Positions 43,493-52,509 of a DNA stretch of 64,000 nucleotides are shown in pieces. Source of the DNA: Desulfitibacter alkalitolerans DSM 16504. Lineage in GTDB: Bacteria > Bacillota > DSM-16504 > Desulfitibacterales > Desulfitibacteraceae. Where the stretch lies: assembly GCF_000620305.1 (NCBI RefSeq), contig NZ_KK211101.1, positions 1-64,000 of the forward strand, written 5' to 3'. The notes beneath the pieces are model-generated. The model did not search any database and was not told where the DNA came from. It saw only the letters and a list, made by a program, of their open reading frames with translations. The position numbers were made by a program, and so were the translations under genes. The first letter of the stretch is position 1; every line of letters starts with the position of its first letter.

Positions 43493-46285
43493 ATGTCTGA
43501 ATACCAGAGGGGTTCCGAATGGAGGCGTTGGGACTTACATGTACATACGCCAGGAACAATAAAAAACGATAAATATACTGGTAGTTCCATAGAGGAAAAA
43601 TGGAACACTTTTTATACGGACATAACTACATATATTGGGGATGGAACTGATATTGCTAGAAATGTCGTTGCTCTTGGTATTACAGACTATCTTTCGGTCG
43701 AGAACTACAAGAAAGTGTTAATTGATAATCGTCTTCCCGCCACAGTAAAACTAGTATTGCCAAATGTTGAAATGCGAATGTATCCTCTGTCAAAACAAAG
43801 TGGCATTAATATTCATTTTCTTTTTGACCCTGCAATAGTAAATGACCTTGATGACCGTTTTTTTTCACAAATGTCAATAACGTATGGCGGCAGGACGTAT
43901 ACAGCAACAAAGAGTCAGTTAATTCAGCTTGGCAGAGCCGTTTCTTCATCAGTGGTTGATGAAGATGATGCTTATAAAATAGGTGTCGGTCAGTTCATTC
44001 CATCATTTGACTCAATTAAATCTATTTTTGACAAAGACGCAGATCTCCGCGAAAAAGTAATAATTGTCGTGTCGAATGGTAGCAATGACGGCGTAACGGG
44101 TGCAGCAAATCATTCTTGCTATTTCGACTCATCATCTCATGTGTCAGATTTTGATGCGACTCGACAAGCAATCTATCAGTTCGCGGATGCGATATTTTCT
44201 GCTAACCAAAATGATATTGACTATTTTCTTGGAAAAAGAGCTGATTCTCCTGATAAGGTTATTCAAAAATGCGGTTCTTTAATGCCTTGTATACATGGCT
44301 GCGATGCACACGAGAATTCAAAGATCTTTGAGCCAGATCAAAAGCGATACTGCTGGATAAAAGCAGATCCTACATTTAATGGTTTAAAACAAGTATTATA
44401 TGAACCAGAGCAGAGAGTGAGAATTTCTGAACTTATACCAGAACAAAAACCAGATTACTATGTAATTGATCGTATTGAGTTTAAGGATACGGACTTTCAA
44501 ACACAACCAGTTGTTTTTAACGATAAGTTAACTTGCATTATTGGCGGGAAGTCGACGGGAAAGTCTATTCTGTTGCATAATCTTGCCTTGGCCATTGACA
44601 AAAAGCAGGTTGAAGAAAAAATATCCATTACTAATACCAATACTAAGGTAGTTGATAAGCTAAAAGTCTACTGGGCGGATGGCTCAATAAGTTCAGATGC
44701 AAGTAATGACACTATACATAAAATCGTTTATATTCCTCAAACATACTTGAATAGACTTACTGACGAAAAAGAGGAAAAAACTGAAATAGATTCCATTATT
44801 GAAAATATTGTCCTAAATAACCAAGTTGTTAAAAAGGTGTATGAAGAAACTAAGGAAGCAATAAAAGCATATAAACCTGAGTTAGATAAGGCGATCTATG
44901 ATTTACTCGAAAAACATAGAGAGCTTGGTGAGATAGATTCAAAAAGGAAAGAATTGGGGAATAAGCCTGGTATAGAGGCAGAGATCAATAAGCTGCGAGC
45001 TCAAAAAGAGCAACTGTCCAAAGCATTGTCTCTTTCTGAGAATGATATAAAATCGTATGACGAGGCTGTTTCAAAAGTCAGCCAGCTAACCCGCCAAATT
45101 ACCGATTTAACTAATGAAATTGATAATATTAATGCTATCTCTTCTCTTGTAGTAGCGAAAGATATCGACTATCCATTTTCAAAAAATACTATGACTGAGA
45201 TTAATCAAGTCATCAGCAAAGCTATCGAGGCAGCGAATGAAGTATGGTTATCAGCTAAGAAAACAATAATCGAGAATATTAATGTAATCAAATTGCAGAA
45301 AGAAAAGGAACTTAGTGGATATATCCAGACACAAGAATCCTTGCATGATAGAGTGCAAGGGAATAAGGCTATTATTGAACTAACTGACAAAATTAAATTA
45401 GAATCAGAAAAGCTTGGTAAGTTAATTGAGATGGATAACCAGTTCAAAGAAATAAGTAAAAGGGCAAACGTATTATTAGAGCAGGTTGTTGACTCAATGG
45501 CTTTTTATGCTAAACAGCATAAGAAATATGCGGATGCTGTTAATGGAAACACTGATTTATCAACAGATGATCTGGTTTTCTCGGTTGGGTATCCTTTTAG
45601 AAAAGAAGCTTTTCTTGAAAAACTCAAGCATATTATAGATAATCGTACACTAAAGAAAATAATAAATCTTGATGATTTTAGTGCAGAAGATTATTCCAAA
45701 CAAAATGTTTATTCGATTGTCACGAAAATTCTCAGCGGTGAGTTGCCATTAGTAAAAAACAATACAGTAGAATCTGCTCTACGGATTATTTTAGCGGATT
45801 GGTATAATACGACATATAGCGTCAAAATGGATGGTGATACTATTGATGTTATGTCGCCAGGAAAGAAAGCACTGGTTTTGCTTAAATTACTCATTAGCTT
45901 AGCAAATAGTAAATGCCCTATACTAATTGATCAGCCGGAAGATGATCTTGATAACCGCTCAATTTTTGATGACCTTATTCCATTTATAAAGAGCAAGAAA
46001 AAGGATAGACAGATTATTGTAGTCACCCACAATGCGAACATTGTTTTGGGGAGCGATGCGGAAGAAGTTATCATTGCTAATCAAAATGGAAAAAACTCTC
46101 CTAATAAAGAATATCGGTTTGAATACAGGTCGGGTTCTATTGAAGATGATAAGCCTGTAATGGGAGCAGACGGAAGTCCTGAATCCGGCATTCTGAATAG
46201 TCAAGGCGTCCAACAACATATTTGTGATATTCTTGAAGGTGGTAAAAAAGCGTTTGATTTGAGGAAGCAAAAGTACCGCATATAA
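43493..46285 (+). CDS. TrlF-type PHP phosphoesterase-ATPase inside the BREX operon
   Basis: A 930-residue protein. An N-terminal PHP domain starts with DLHVHTPG at residues 14-21. A P-loop GGKSTGKS is at 351-358, a long coiled coil spans about 440-700, and an ABC/SMC-type Walker B (PILIDQPEDDLDN) starts at about residue 809 with THNANIV after it. The fold suggests a Rad50/SMC-like ATPase joined to a metal-dependent phosphoesterase. It is not one of the six standard type 3 BREX proteins. It is more AT-rich than its neighbours, suggesting later arrival. I infer an added nuclease effector. Confidence 0.8.
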   Translation: MSEYQRGSEWRRWDLHVHTPGTIKNDKYTGSSIEEKWNTFYTDITTYIGDGTDIARNVVALGITDYLSVENYKKVLIDNRLPATVKLVLPNVEMRMYPLSKQSGINIHFLFDPAIVNDLDDRFFSQMSITYGGRTYTATKSQLIQLGRAVSSSVVDEDDAYKIGVGQFIPSFDSIKSIFDKDADLREKVIIVVSNGSNDGVTGAANHSCYFDSSSHVSDFDATRQAIYQFADAIFSANQNDIDYFLGKRADSPDKVIQKCGSLMPCIHGCDAHENSKIFEPDQKRYCWIKADPTFNGLKQVLYEPEQRVRISELIPEQKPDYYVIDRIEFKDTDFQTQPVVFNDKLTCIIGGKSTGKSILLHNLALAIDKKQVEEKISITNTNTKVVDKLKVYWADGSISSDASNDTIHKIVYIPQTYLNRLTDEKEEKTEIDSIIENIVLNNQVVKKVYEETKEAIKAYKPELDKAIYDLLEKHRELGEIDSKRKELGNKPGIEAEINKLRAQKEQLSKALSLSENDIKSYDEAVSKVSQLTRQITDLTNEIDNINAISSLVVAKDIDYPFSKNTMTEINQVISKAIEAANEVWLSAKKTIIENINVIKLQKEKELSGYIQTQESLHDRVQGNKAIIELTDKIKLESEKLGKLIEMDNQFKEISKRANVLLEQVVDSMAFYAKQHKKYADAVNGNTDLSTDDLVFSVGYPFRKEAFLEKLKHIIDNRTLKKIINLDDFSAEDYSKQNVYSIVTKILSGELPLVKNNTVESALRIILADWYNTTYSVKMDGDTIDVMSPGKKALVLLKLLISLANSKCPILIDQPEDDLDNRSIFDDLIPFIKSKKKDRQIIVVTHNANIVLGSDAEEVIIANQNGKNSPNKEYRFEYRSGSIEDDKPVMGADGSPESGILNSQGVQQHICDILEGGKKAFDLRKQKYRI

Positions 46286-46335
46286 GCTAAAGCGTCTACT
46301 TTTCATATATTAAGTTTTAAACAGGAGAAAATCGA

Positions 46336-49002
46336 ATGATCATAGGAGATTACGTTTTTGATAAAACTAAAAATGAGCGTGTGCAGATATTGGAGATCAG
46401 CGAAGTATGGGGCTTTGTGTCTTACAAGGTGTTTAATGCTTCTACCGGGACAGTTTATAAGTTATCCGCTGCTGACATTTGCGCCGAAGTACCCGAAGAA
46501 AATTTTAATGAGAGCTATCTTCGGTATGTTGCCATGCATTCAAAAATCAAGAACGAAACCTCCGAAGGCATCCTGTCAAAGCTATCGAGCGGCATCATTC
46601 CTTTGCCGCACCAGCTGCATGTTCTTAACAGGGCTTTATCAAACAATAATGTGAGATACATATTGGCGGATGAAGTGGGTCTCGGAAAAACTATTGAAGC
46701 AGGACTCATTATTAAAGAGTTAAAGACCAGGGGACTTATCAAGCGGATACTGGTTGTCTGCCCTACCGGTCTTGTAACTCAATGGAGTCTGGAAATGCAG
46801 GACAAGTTCAACGAGAAGTTCCATGTTATCCTGCCGGAAGATTATGACACCATTCGTAAGATAACTGGAAATGAGGACGTTTACGGGCAGTTTGATCAGG
46901 TTATCTCACCCATGGATTCTATCAAGCCCTTGGAAAGACGGGTTGGCTGGACGGAAGAAAAGATCGCCCAATACAATGAGGAACGGATTTATTCCATCAT
47001 CAACAGCGGCTGGGATTTGGTCGTGATTGACGAGGCCCATAGGGTTGCCGGGAGTTCAGGGGAAGTAGCCAGATACAAGCTTGGCAACCTCCTGGCTGCA
47101 GCCAGCCCTTACCTGCTGTTGCTGACTGCTACACCCCATAATGGCAAAACGGAGCCGTTTTTGCGGCTTATACGCCTGGTTGATGAAAAGGCCTTCCCCA
47201 ATATCAATGCCATTGTTAAAGAGCAGGTAGCTCCTTATGTTATAAGGACTGAAAAGCGTGAAGCCATAGACAATAACGGCAATAAGCTTTTTAAGAATCG
47301 AACTACTAGGGCTATTGAATTGCACTGGGACGAACGGCATTCCATGCAGCGCAGGCTGTATGAAATGGTGTCGGATTACGTTGCCCAAAATTATAACAAG
47401 GCAATGCGCAACCGCGGCAAAAACATGTGGTTCGTATTCCTGCTCATTATGATGCAGCGTCTGGTCACCAGCAGCACAAGCGCCGTCCGGGAAAGTATGG
47501 AACGGCGTGTTAAAGTCCTGGAAGAGCAAGCATTCAAGTATCAATCCATGTCCGAAGAAGAATTTGCAGAGATGGAATTGGAAGAAAACATGGAGGATGC
47601 CATTGCTGCCATTTCTCTGGACATCAAAGAAGAAATTGCCCAGCTTAACGATATCATTGCAGTTGCCAAGCAGGCAGAGTTCCAATATCTTGATGTCAAA
47701 GTTGAGCCGTTACTTGAAATTATCGATGACTTATTTGCTGAGGACCGGCAAAGAAAGGTTATCATTTTTACGGAATTTGTGGCGACACAAAGCTACCTTG
47801 TAAAGCTGTTGAAAGACAGGGGGTATTCAACATCCATTCTCAACGGCAGCATGAGTATTGAGGAACGGAATGCCGTGCTGCAGGAGTTTAAAACGGAAAC
47901 GGACATCCTTATTTCGACCGATGCCGGTGGTGAGGGCCTAAACCTGCAGTTTTCCAACTGCATTATTAACTATGACCTGCCCTGGAATCCGATGAAGATA
48001 GAGCAGCGTATCGGGCGCGTTGACCGTATCGGGCAGCAAAGAGATGTGATAGTTTATAATTTTATTCTGGCTGATACTGTTGAAAACCGTGTAAAAGCTG
48101 TGTTGGAAGAAAAGCTTTCCGTCATACTTAAAGAGATTGGCATCGACAAGTATTCTGATGTGCTTGACAGTGAAACCGCTGAGCTTAACTTTACGGATGC
48201 TTATATGAAATCAATCCGCAATCCTAAAAATATTGAGTTAAACATTCGTCCGGTTGAGGAGGATTTGAAAAAGCAGGTTCAAAATACCATGCGTATAAAA
48301 GACCTCATAAAGGAAGAAAAAGACCTTACCTCAATGATTGGGACAGGATCTGCTTTTGACTTTGAAGCTGCATTGCGGCAGATGGTCACATACTATGAAA
48401 ACTATAAGGGCAATCCCTACTTGCCTATCGAGAATTTCAGCATTAATGACCCTGTGATTGTTGGCCACCTGAACAAGGAAATCGAGCAAGACTTGGGAGG
48501 TCAGCTTTTAAATGTTTCAATAAAAGATTTTCCGAATGAAAAGGGCTACTTTATGCTGTGGCGGATATCACTTACTCCTGACAGCCAGGGGCAGAAGATT
48601 ATCCCAATTTTCATTAACCAGGATTTTATCCTGCGTCCTATGGCGGGTAAGAAAATATGGGAGGCTATTCTTGACAAAGACAGGGTTATTACTGTTTGCG
48701 AAGGGGAAAAGATCGATATAGAAACTCAGAATAAGCTCCGTACAGCGTCACAGGAATTTGCCTACGACACTTTCTTAACGCTGAAAGCAGAACTGGAAAA
48801 AAGAAATGAAGAAACATACAGAAAGTATTTGTATGCTTTGAACCTGCGCATCGAGGCTGCGCAGCGGATAGGGATCGAAAATATCAGGAAGCACAAACTT
48901 ATGGCTTTAAGCCGGGAAAAGGCAGAGATAGAAGCAAATTACCAGGCGGGCAAGAAATTCTGTCCTGACTTTAAGCCAGTATTGATAGTACATATGGAGT
49001 GA
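46336..49002 (+). CDS. brxHII: BREX type 3 helicase BrxHII
   Basis: An 888-residue SNF2/SF2 helicase. Motif I is ADEVGLGKT near residues 111-119, motif II DEAH at 232-235, and motif VI QRIGRVDRIGQ in the C-terminal helicase domain near 557. A C-terminal extension of about 280 residues follows. BrxHII is a signature of type 3 BREX. AACAGGAG is upstream of the ATG. The gene follows the TrlF-like gene after 50 bases and precedes pglZ by four bases. Confidence 0.88.
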   Translation: MIIGDYVFDKTKNERVQILEISEVWGFVSYKVFNASTGTVYKLSAADICAEVPEENFNESYLRYVAMHSKIKNETSEGILSKLSSGIIPLPHQLHVLNRALSNNNVRYILADEVGLGKTIEAGLIIKELKTRGLIKRILVVCPTGLVTQWSLEMQDKFNEKFHVILPEDYDTIRKITGNEDVYGQFDQVISPMDSIKPLERRVGWTEEKIAQYNEERIYSIINSGWDLVVIDEAHRVAGSSGEVARYKLGNLLAAASPYLLLLTATPHNGKTEPFLRLIRLVDEKAFPNINAIVKEQVAPYVIRTEKREAIDNNGNKLFKNRTTRAIELHWDERHSMQRRLYEMVSDYVAQNYNKAMRNRGKNMWFVFLLIMMQRLVTSSTSAVRESMERRVKVLEEQAFKYQSMSEEEFAEMELEENMEDAIAAISLDIKEEIAQLNDIIAVAKQAEFQYLDVKVEPLLEIIDDLFAEDRQRKVIIFTEFVATQSYLVKLLKDRGYSTSILNGSMSIEERNAVLQEFKTETDILISTDAGGEGLNLQFSNCIINYDLPWNPMKIEQRIGRVDRIGQQRDVIVYNFILADTVENRVKAVLEEKLSVILKEIGIDKYSDVLDSETAELNFTDAYMKSIRNPKNIELNIRPVEEDLKKQVQNTMRIKDLIKEEKDLTSMIGTGSAFDFEAALRQMVTYYENYKGNPYLPIENFSINDPVIVGHLNKEIEQDLGGQLLNVSIKDFPNEKGYFMLWRISLTPDSQGQKIIPIFINQDFILRPMAGKKIWEAILDKDRVITVCEGEKIDIETQNKLRTASQEFAYDTFLTLKAELEKRNEETYRKYLYALNLRIEAAQRIGIENIRKHKLMALSREKAEIEANYQAGKKFCPDFKPVLIVHME

Positions 49003-49006
49003 AATT

Positions 49007-50452
49007 ATGATAGAGAAACGGATAGCAGAGCTTTTTTCAATTCAATATGAAAAGCGGTTGCTGATTTTTGATACCAGCGGATTTTGTGCTGCCTTTGATT
49101 ATACCAGGCTGCTTATTTCTCAGAATTTTGAGGTTATCCGGTATGAGGATATTGAAGCATTCCGGCTAAGGTATGAGCAAGAAATAAGGAATTCTGATCA
49201 TAAATATGCGGTTATTGTTTATTCTGACATATATGTGCCATACGATATAAGGAAACAGTTTTTTGAGATTGAAATTTCTCTCAGAAGCATCTTTCCGAAA
49301 CTGCATGAAGATACGGTGCGCCGGTATATTAAAGACATTGACTTGATTAGCTTTGCCTATGGGGAGCTTTATTCGTCCTGTGACACCAGGGAAAAGACTG
49401 AAAAATTTATTTCAGATACGGTCTTTTCAAAGGGAAATATAAAAAACTATTGTGAGCTAATGATAAAAAACCTCTTGCCTTCCGGTGACAAATCTGGTAT
49501 TACTGCAAATGGCTGGATTGAGATTGCCCGTAAAAAGGCCTTGATTGATTATTACGCTGCAAAAGCAAATATATGGATCGATACGAGTTTTGTTGACGCG
49601 GAATTTGAAAAGTTCATATTTGATGGCTATCAAAAGCTTTCCGGTGAGACCAACAAACATGCTCCTGCGATTTTGCCTAAAGTGATTGATTTCATATCGC
49701 ATGGTAAAACTGCTCTTATAGTCGTGGATGGGATGTCTTTGTTTGATTTTGAAGTCATCTCACGGTATTTGGAAGGCATTGACTATGAATACCATTGTAC
49801 CTATGCCCTTATACCGACGACGACGGCAATTTCCAGGCAAGGCCTGCTGAGCGGAAAGTATCCGCGTGAGTTAGAAAATCCTTTTACTTTAAGTCAAGAA
49901 GAAAAAGGTTTTATGGAGGCTGCTAAAAACGCAGGATATTCCAAACGGCAAAGCTTATATGCCAAGGGCTTCAATCCGCCCATCAGCCATTTTACCAAGT
50001 TTGCGGCTATTATCATCAATGACATAGATGATTTGGTTCACGGTCAAAAGCAAGGCCGTATAGGAATGTATAATGATGTTTCCTTTTGGGCAAAAAGCGG
50101 TAAGGTGCAAACCCTAATTAAAGATTTGTATGAGCAGGGATTTGATATTTATATAACATCCGACCACGGTAACACCCCATGCATCGGTGCAGGAGCTATC
50201 CGTAATGTTGGTGTTGAGGTTGAAACAAGATCTAAGAGAATGCTTGTGCTTAAAGATTTTGCTGAAGGAAATGATTCTTTTGGAGACAAAGTCGTGACTT
50301 ATCCGGGATATTACTTGGATAAAGATTATAGTTATTATGTTTGTGAAGCAGGTGTTTCTTTTGATAATAAGAATGAAGAAGTGATGACACATGGGGGCAT
50401 TTCCATTGACGAGGTAATTGTCCCATTCATTAAAGTAAAGGCGGTAATTTAG
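49007..50452 (+). CDS. pglZ: BREX phosphatase-domain protein PglZ (type 3)
   Basis: A 481-residue PglZ protein with alkaline-phosphatase-superfamily motifs: ALIVVDGMSLFDF near residue 237 (metal-binding aspartate), TTTAISRQGLLSGK, and TSDHGNTP near residue 384. Together with BrxC it defines BREX. It is encoded directly upstream of brxA with no gap. The length is normal for the short type 3 form. Confidence 0.9.
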   Translation: MIEKRIAELFSIQYEKRLLIFDTSGFCAAFDYTRLLISQNFEVIRYEDIEAFRLRYEQEIRNSDHKYAVIVYSDIYVPYDIRKQFFEIEISLRSIFPKLHEDTVRRYIKDIDLISFAYGELYSSCDTREKTEKFISDTVFSKGNIKNYCELMIKNLLPSGDKSGITANGWIEIARKKALIDYYAAKANIWIDTSFVDAEFEKFIFDGYQKLSGETNKHAPAILPKVIDFISHGKTALIVVDGMSLFDFEVISRYLEGIDYEYHCTYALIPTTTAISRQGLLSGKYPRELENPFTLSQEEKGFMEAAKNAGYSKRQSLYAKGFNPPISHFTKFAAIIINDIDDLVHGQKQGRIGMYNDVSFWAKSGKVQTLIKDLYEQGFDIYITSDHGNTPCIGAGAIRNVGVEVETRSKRMLVLKDFAEGNDSFGDKVVTYPGYYLDKDYSYYVCEAGVSFDNKNEEVMTHGGISIDEVIVPFIKVKAVI

Positions 50453-51157
50453 ATGGCAAAAATGATTGGACTATCCCGTTCCATTAAGTTGGAATGGCTC
50501 AATAAAACTGTAGAACTTGTACTGGAGGGAAAGAACGAAACGCAAATTAAAGACGAATTGAACGAATACTTGTCCTTTGAAATAAAGAGCCCGACTGTTC
50601 TGAGAAAAACACGGGAAATCCTCATGAATATATGGGTGAGGACTCCTGAGGAACTTTCAACTTTAAAACAGCAAGCTTTAGAAGCTTATAAGGATGAGAA
50701 GTCGAATAAACTGGCATTGCATTGGAGCATGATGCTGGTTGCATATCCTGTATTCTCTGATGTGTGTGCTTTAATAGGCAAGCTCACTAACATCCAGGAT
50801 ACATTTGCGGCATCCTGGCTTAAGGAAAAGCTGTTTGAAATGTGGGGAGAACGGACTACGCTGTTTCATTCCAGTGATAAGATATTGCAAACCTTGAAGC
50901 AAATTGGAGCTATTGAAAATGAGAAAGTTGGGGTATATCGCATAAAAAAGTACCCGGTTACCGATGTGAAAACCATACAGGTGTTGTTATTGGCCATCCT
51001 TCACTTAAGGGAAAGAGCCTACTATGAAATTGCAGAGCTTTCTTCGGTACCCCAGGCTTTTCCGTTTGAATACACTGTTTCACTCGAATGGCTGCATGAC
51101 TCGGATTTATTTACGTTAAGTAACTTTGGCGGCAAAATTGTGTTAACAGTGGATTAG
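50453..51157 (+). CDS. brxA: BREX protein BrxA (DUF1819)
   Basis: A 234-residue helical protein of the BrxA family (LEWLNKTVELVLEGKNETQIK near the start, RKTREILMNIW, HWSMMLVAYPVFSDV). BrxA is NusB-like in fold and binds DNA. Here it ends the BREX operon instead of starting it, as is typical for type 3. It starts one base after the pglZ stop. A hairpin at 51180-51209 may terminate the operon. Confidence 0.85.
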   Translation: MAKMIGLSRSIKLEWLNKTVELVLEGKNETQIKDELNEYLSFEIKSPTVLRKTREILMNIWVRTPEELSTLKQQALEAYKDEKSNKLALHWSMMLVAYPVFSDVCALIGKLTNIQDTFAASWLKEKLFEMWGERTTLFHSSDKILQTLKQIGAIENEKVGVYRIKKYPVTDVKTIQVLLLAILHLRERAYYEIAELSSVPQAFPFEYTVSLEWLHDSDLFTLSNFGGKIVLTVD

Positions 51158-51179
51158 GGTCTGTCAAGAATTTTGCTTA

Positions 51180-51209
51180 AACCCCGAATCTTAGCCTAAA
51201 TACGGGGTT
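51180..51209 (+). terminator. Possible terminator after brxA; flanks a possible IS end
   Basis: AACCCCG (51180-51186) pairs with CGGGGTT (51203-51209) and a loosely T-rich stretch follows. The preceding bases GGGTCTGTCAAGAATTTTG at 51157-51175 resemble the terminal repeat of an IS256-type element, but no transposase is nearby. The 215 bases between brxA and the next gene otherwise hold only a TATAAT at 51306. Confidence 0.4.
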
Positions 51210-51373
51210 AACCTTTCTTTGAAATCACAATTCAGGCCGGTTCCGTCGCCGGGAGTTGAGGTAAGGGATATATTTATAATAACTCTAATTGTATGAAAAT
51301 TATGGTATAATTTAGGTGTACCTGTTAAATAAAGGTGCACTTTATTTTGTTTTCAGGGGGTATTAAAGCGATA

Positions 51374-52477
51374 ATGTACCTTATCGATAAGAAAAATAAC
51401 CGGCTTTCAAAGATAGAAGAGAAAACCTTTTCAGAACTCGGGTTTAAGGAAAGGGAACATCTGCAGGAGTGGCTGGCAAATGAACCTGCAGTATTTGGAG
51501 AAGATTTGCTTATTATCCAAAAAGAATTTGACGGCTTTGCCGATACCAGGGAACGGCTGGACCTATTAGCTCTGGATAAAGACGGCAACCTGGTGATTAT
51601 TGAAAACAAGCTGGACGATTCCGGTCGGGATGTAACCTGGCAGGCCTTGAAATATGCATCTTACTGTTCCAGCTTATCCAAGGAAGAAATCAGAGTTATA
51701 TTTCAGGACTATCTTACCAGGTGTGGAAGCGGAGAAACAGCGGAAGAAAAGCTTTGTGAATTTTATGGAAAGGAATACGATGAAATATCGCTGAACAAAG
51801 GCACCGGGCAACGAATTATCCTGGTTGCTGCGAAATTCAGGAAAGAAGTTACTTCCACTGTTTTATGGCTTATGAACTATAATATCCGCATTCAGTGTTT
51901 TCGGGTAACCCCTTATAAAAAAGACGACGAGTTATTCCTTGATATCGAACAGATTATACCAATGAAGGATGCCGAGGATTATGTGATTAAAATGGCTGAA
52001 AAAGCCCAGGATGATATCATGATTGAGAATAGATTAAAAAGTTCCGATGCGTTACGCTTGGAATTCTGGACAGCTTTGCTTAAAGAGATGGCCAAGAAAA
52101 GCGAGTTGTTTAAGAATATCAGTCCGAAAAAAGATAACTGGATAAATGCAGGTTCGGGCATAGCGGGAGTACCTTTTACATTCGCTATTTCAAAGGCATA
52201 TGCAAGAGTGGAGCTTTACATAGATACGGTGGATAAAGCTGAGAATAAAAAGCTGTTCGACTATTTGCACCAAAGCAAGGAAGCAATAGAGACAGCTTTT
52301 GGAGAAGCAATGACCTGGGAACGTTTGGATGATAAAAGGGCAAGCCGGATAAGCTCCAGTATTGACAAAAACTCTTATGACAGGGAGAATTGGGATTTCA
52401 TCATTACCGAACTAACTGAACGGATGGAGCGTTTTGAAAAGGCTCTGAGGGATTATCTGAAGAAATATAAGAAGTAA
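51374..52477 (+). CDS. DUF4268 protein with NucS/DUF91-like nuclease domain
   Basis: A 367-residue protein. The N-terminal half carries a PD-(D/E)xK-like pattern: ERLDLLALDKDGNLVIIENK, with D, E and K as expected catalytic residues, as in DUF91/NucS-type nucleases. The C-terminal half resembles DUF4268 (FWTALLKEM, NWINAGSG, VELYIDT). ATG 51374 is chosen. A GTG at 51335 would add 13 residues. It has its own TATAAT at 51306 and lies just downstream of BREX. I infer a defence-related nuclease; a decayed restriction partner is the alternative. Confidence 0.7.
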   Translation: MYLIDKKNNRLSKIEEKTFSELGFKEREHLQEWLANEPAVFGEDLLIIQKEFDGFADTRERLDLLALDKDGNLVIIENKLDDSGRDVTWQALKYASYCSSLSKEEIRVIFQDYLTRCGSGETAEEKLCEFYGKEYDEISLNKGTGQRIILVAAKFRKEVTSTVLWLMNYNIRIQCFRVTPYKKDDELFLDIEQIIPMKDAEDYVIKMAEKAQDDIMIENRLKSSDALRLEFWTALLKEMAKKSELFKNISPKKDNWINAGSGIAGVPFTFAISKAYARVELYIDTVDKAENKKLFDYLHQSKEAIETAFGEAMTWERLDDKRASRISSSIDKNSYDRENWDFIITELTERMERFEKALRDYLKKYKK

Positions 52478-52509
52478 ATGTATTAAGTGATATCAGGAGT
52501 GAAGAAAAA

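Noticed and set aside
46336-49002. DISARM-type helicase (DrmA/DrmD)
   Set aside because: The neighbours brxC, pglXI, pglZ and brxA place it in BREX type 3, and no DrmB/DrmC gene is present.
51157-51175. IS256-type terminal repeat after brxA
   Set aside because: Only one end-like sequence is visible and there is no transposase. It is too short to claim an element and is mentioned only with the terminator.
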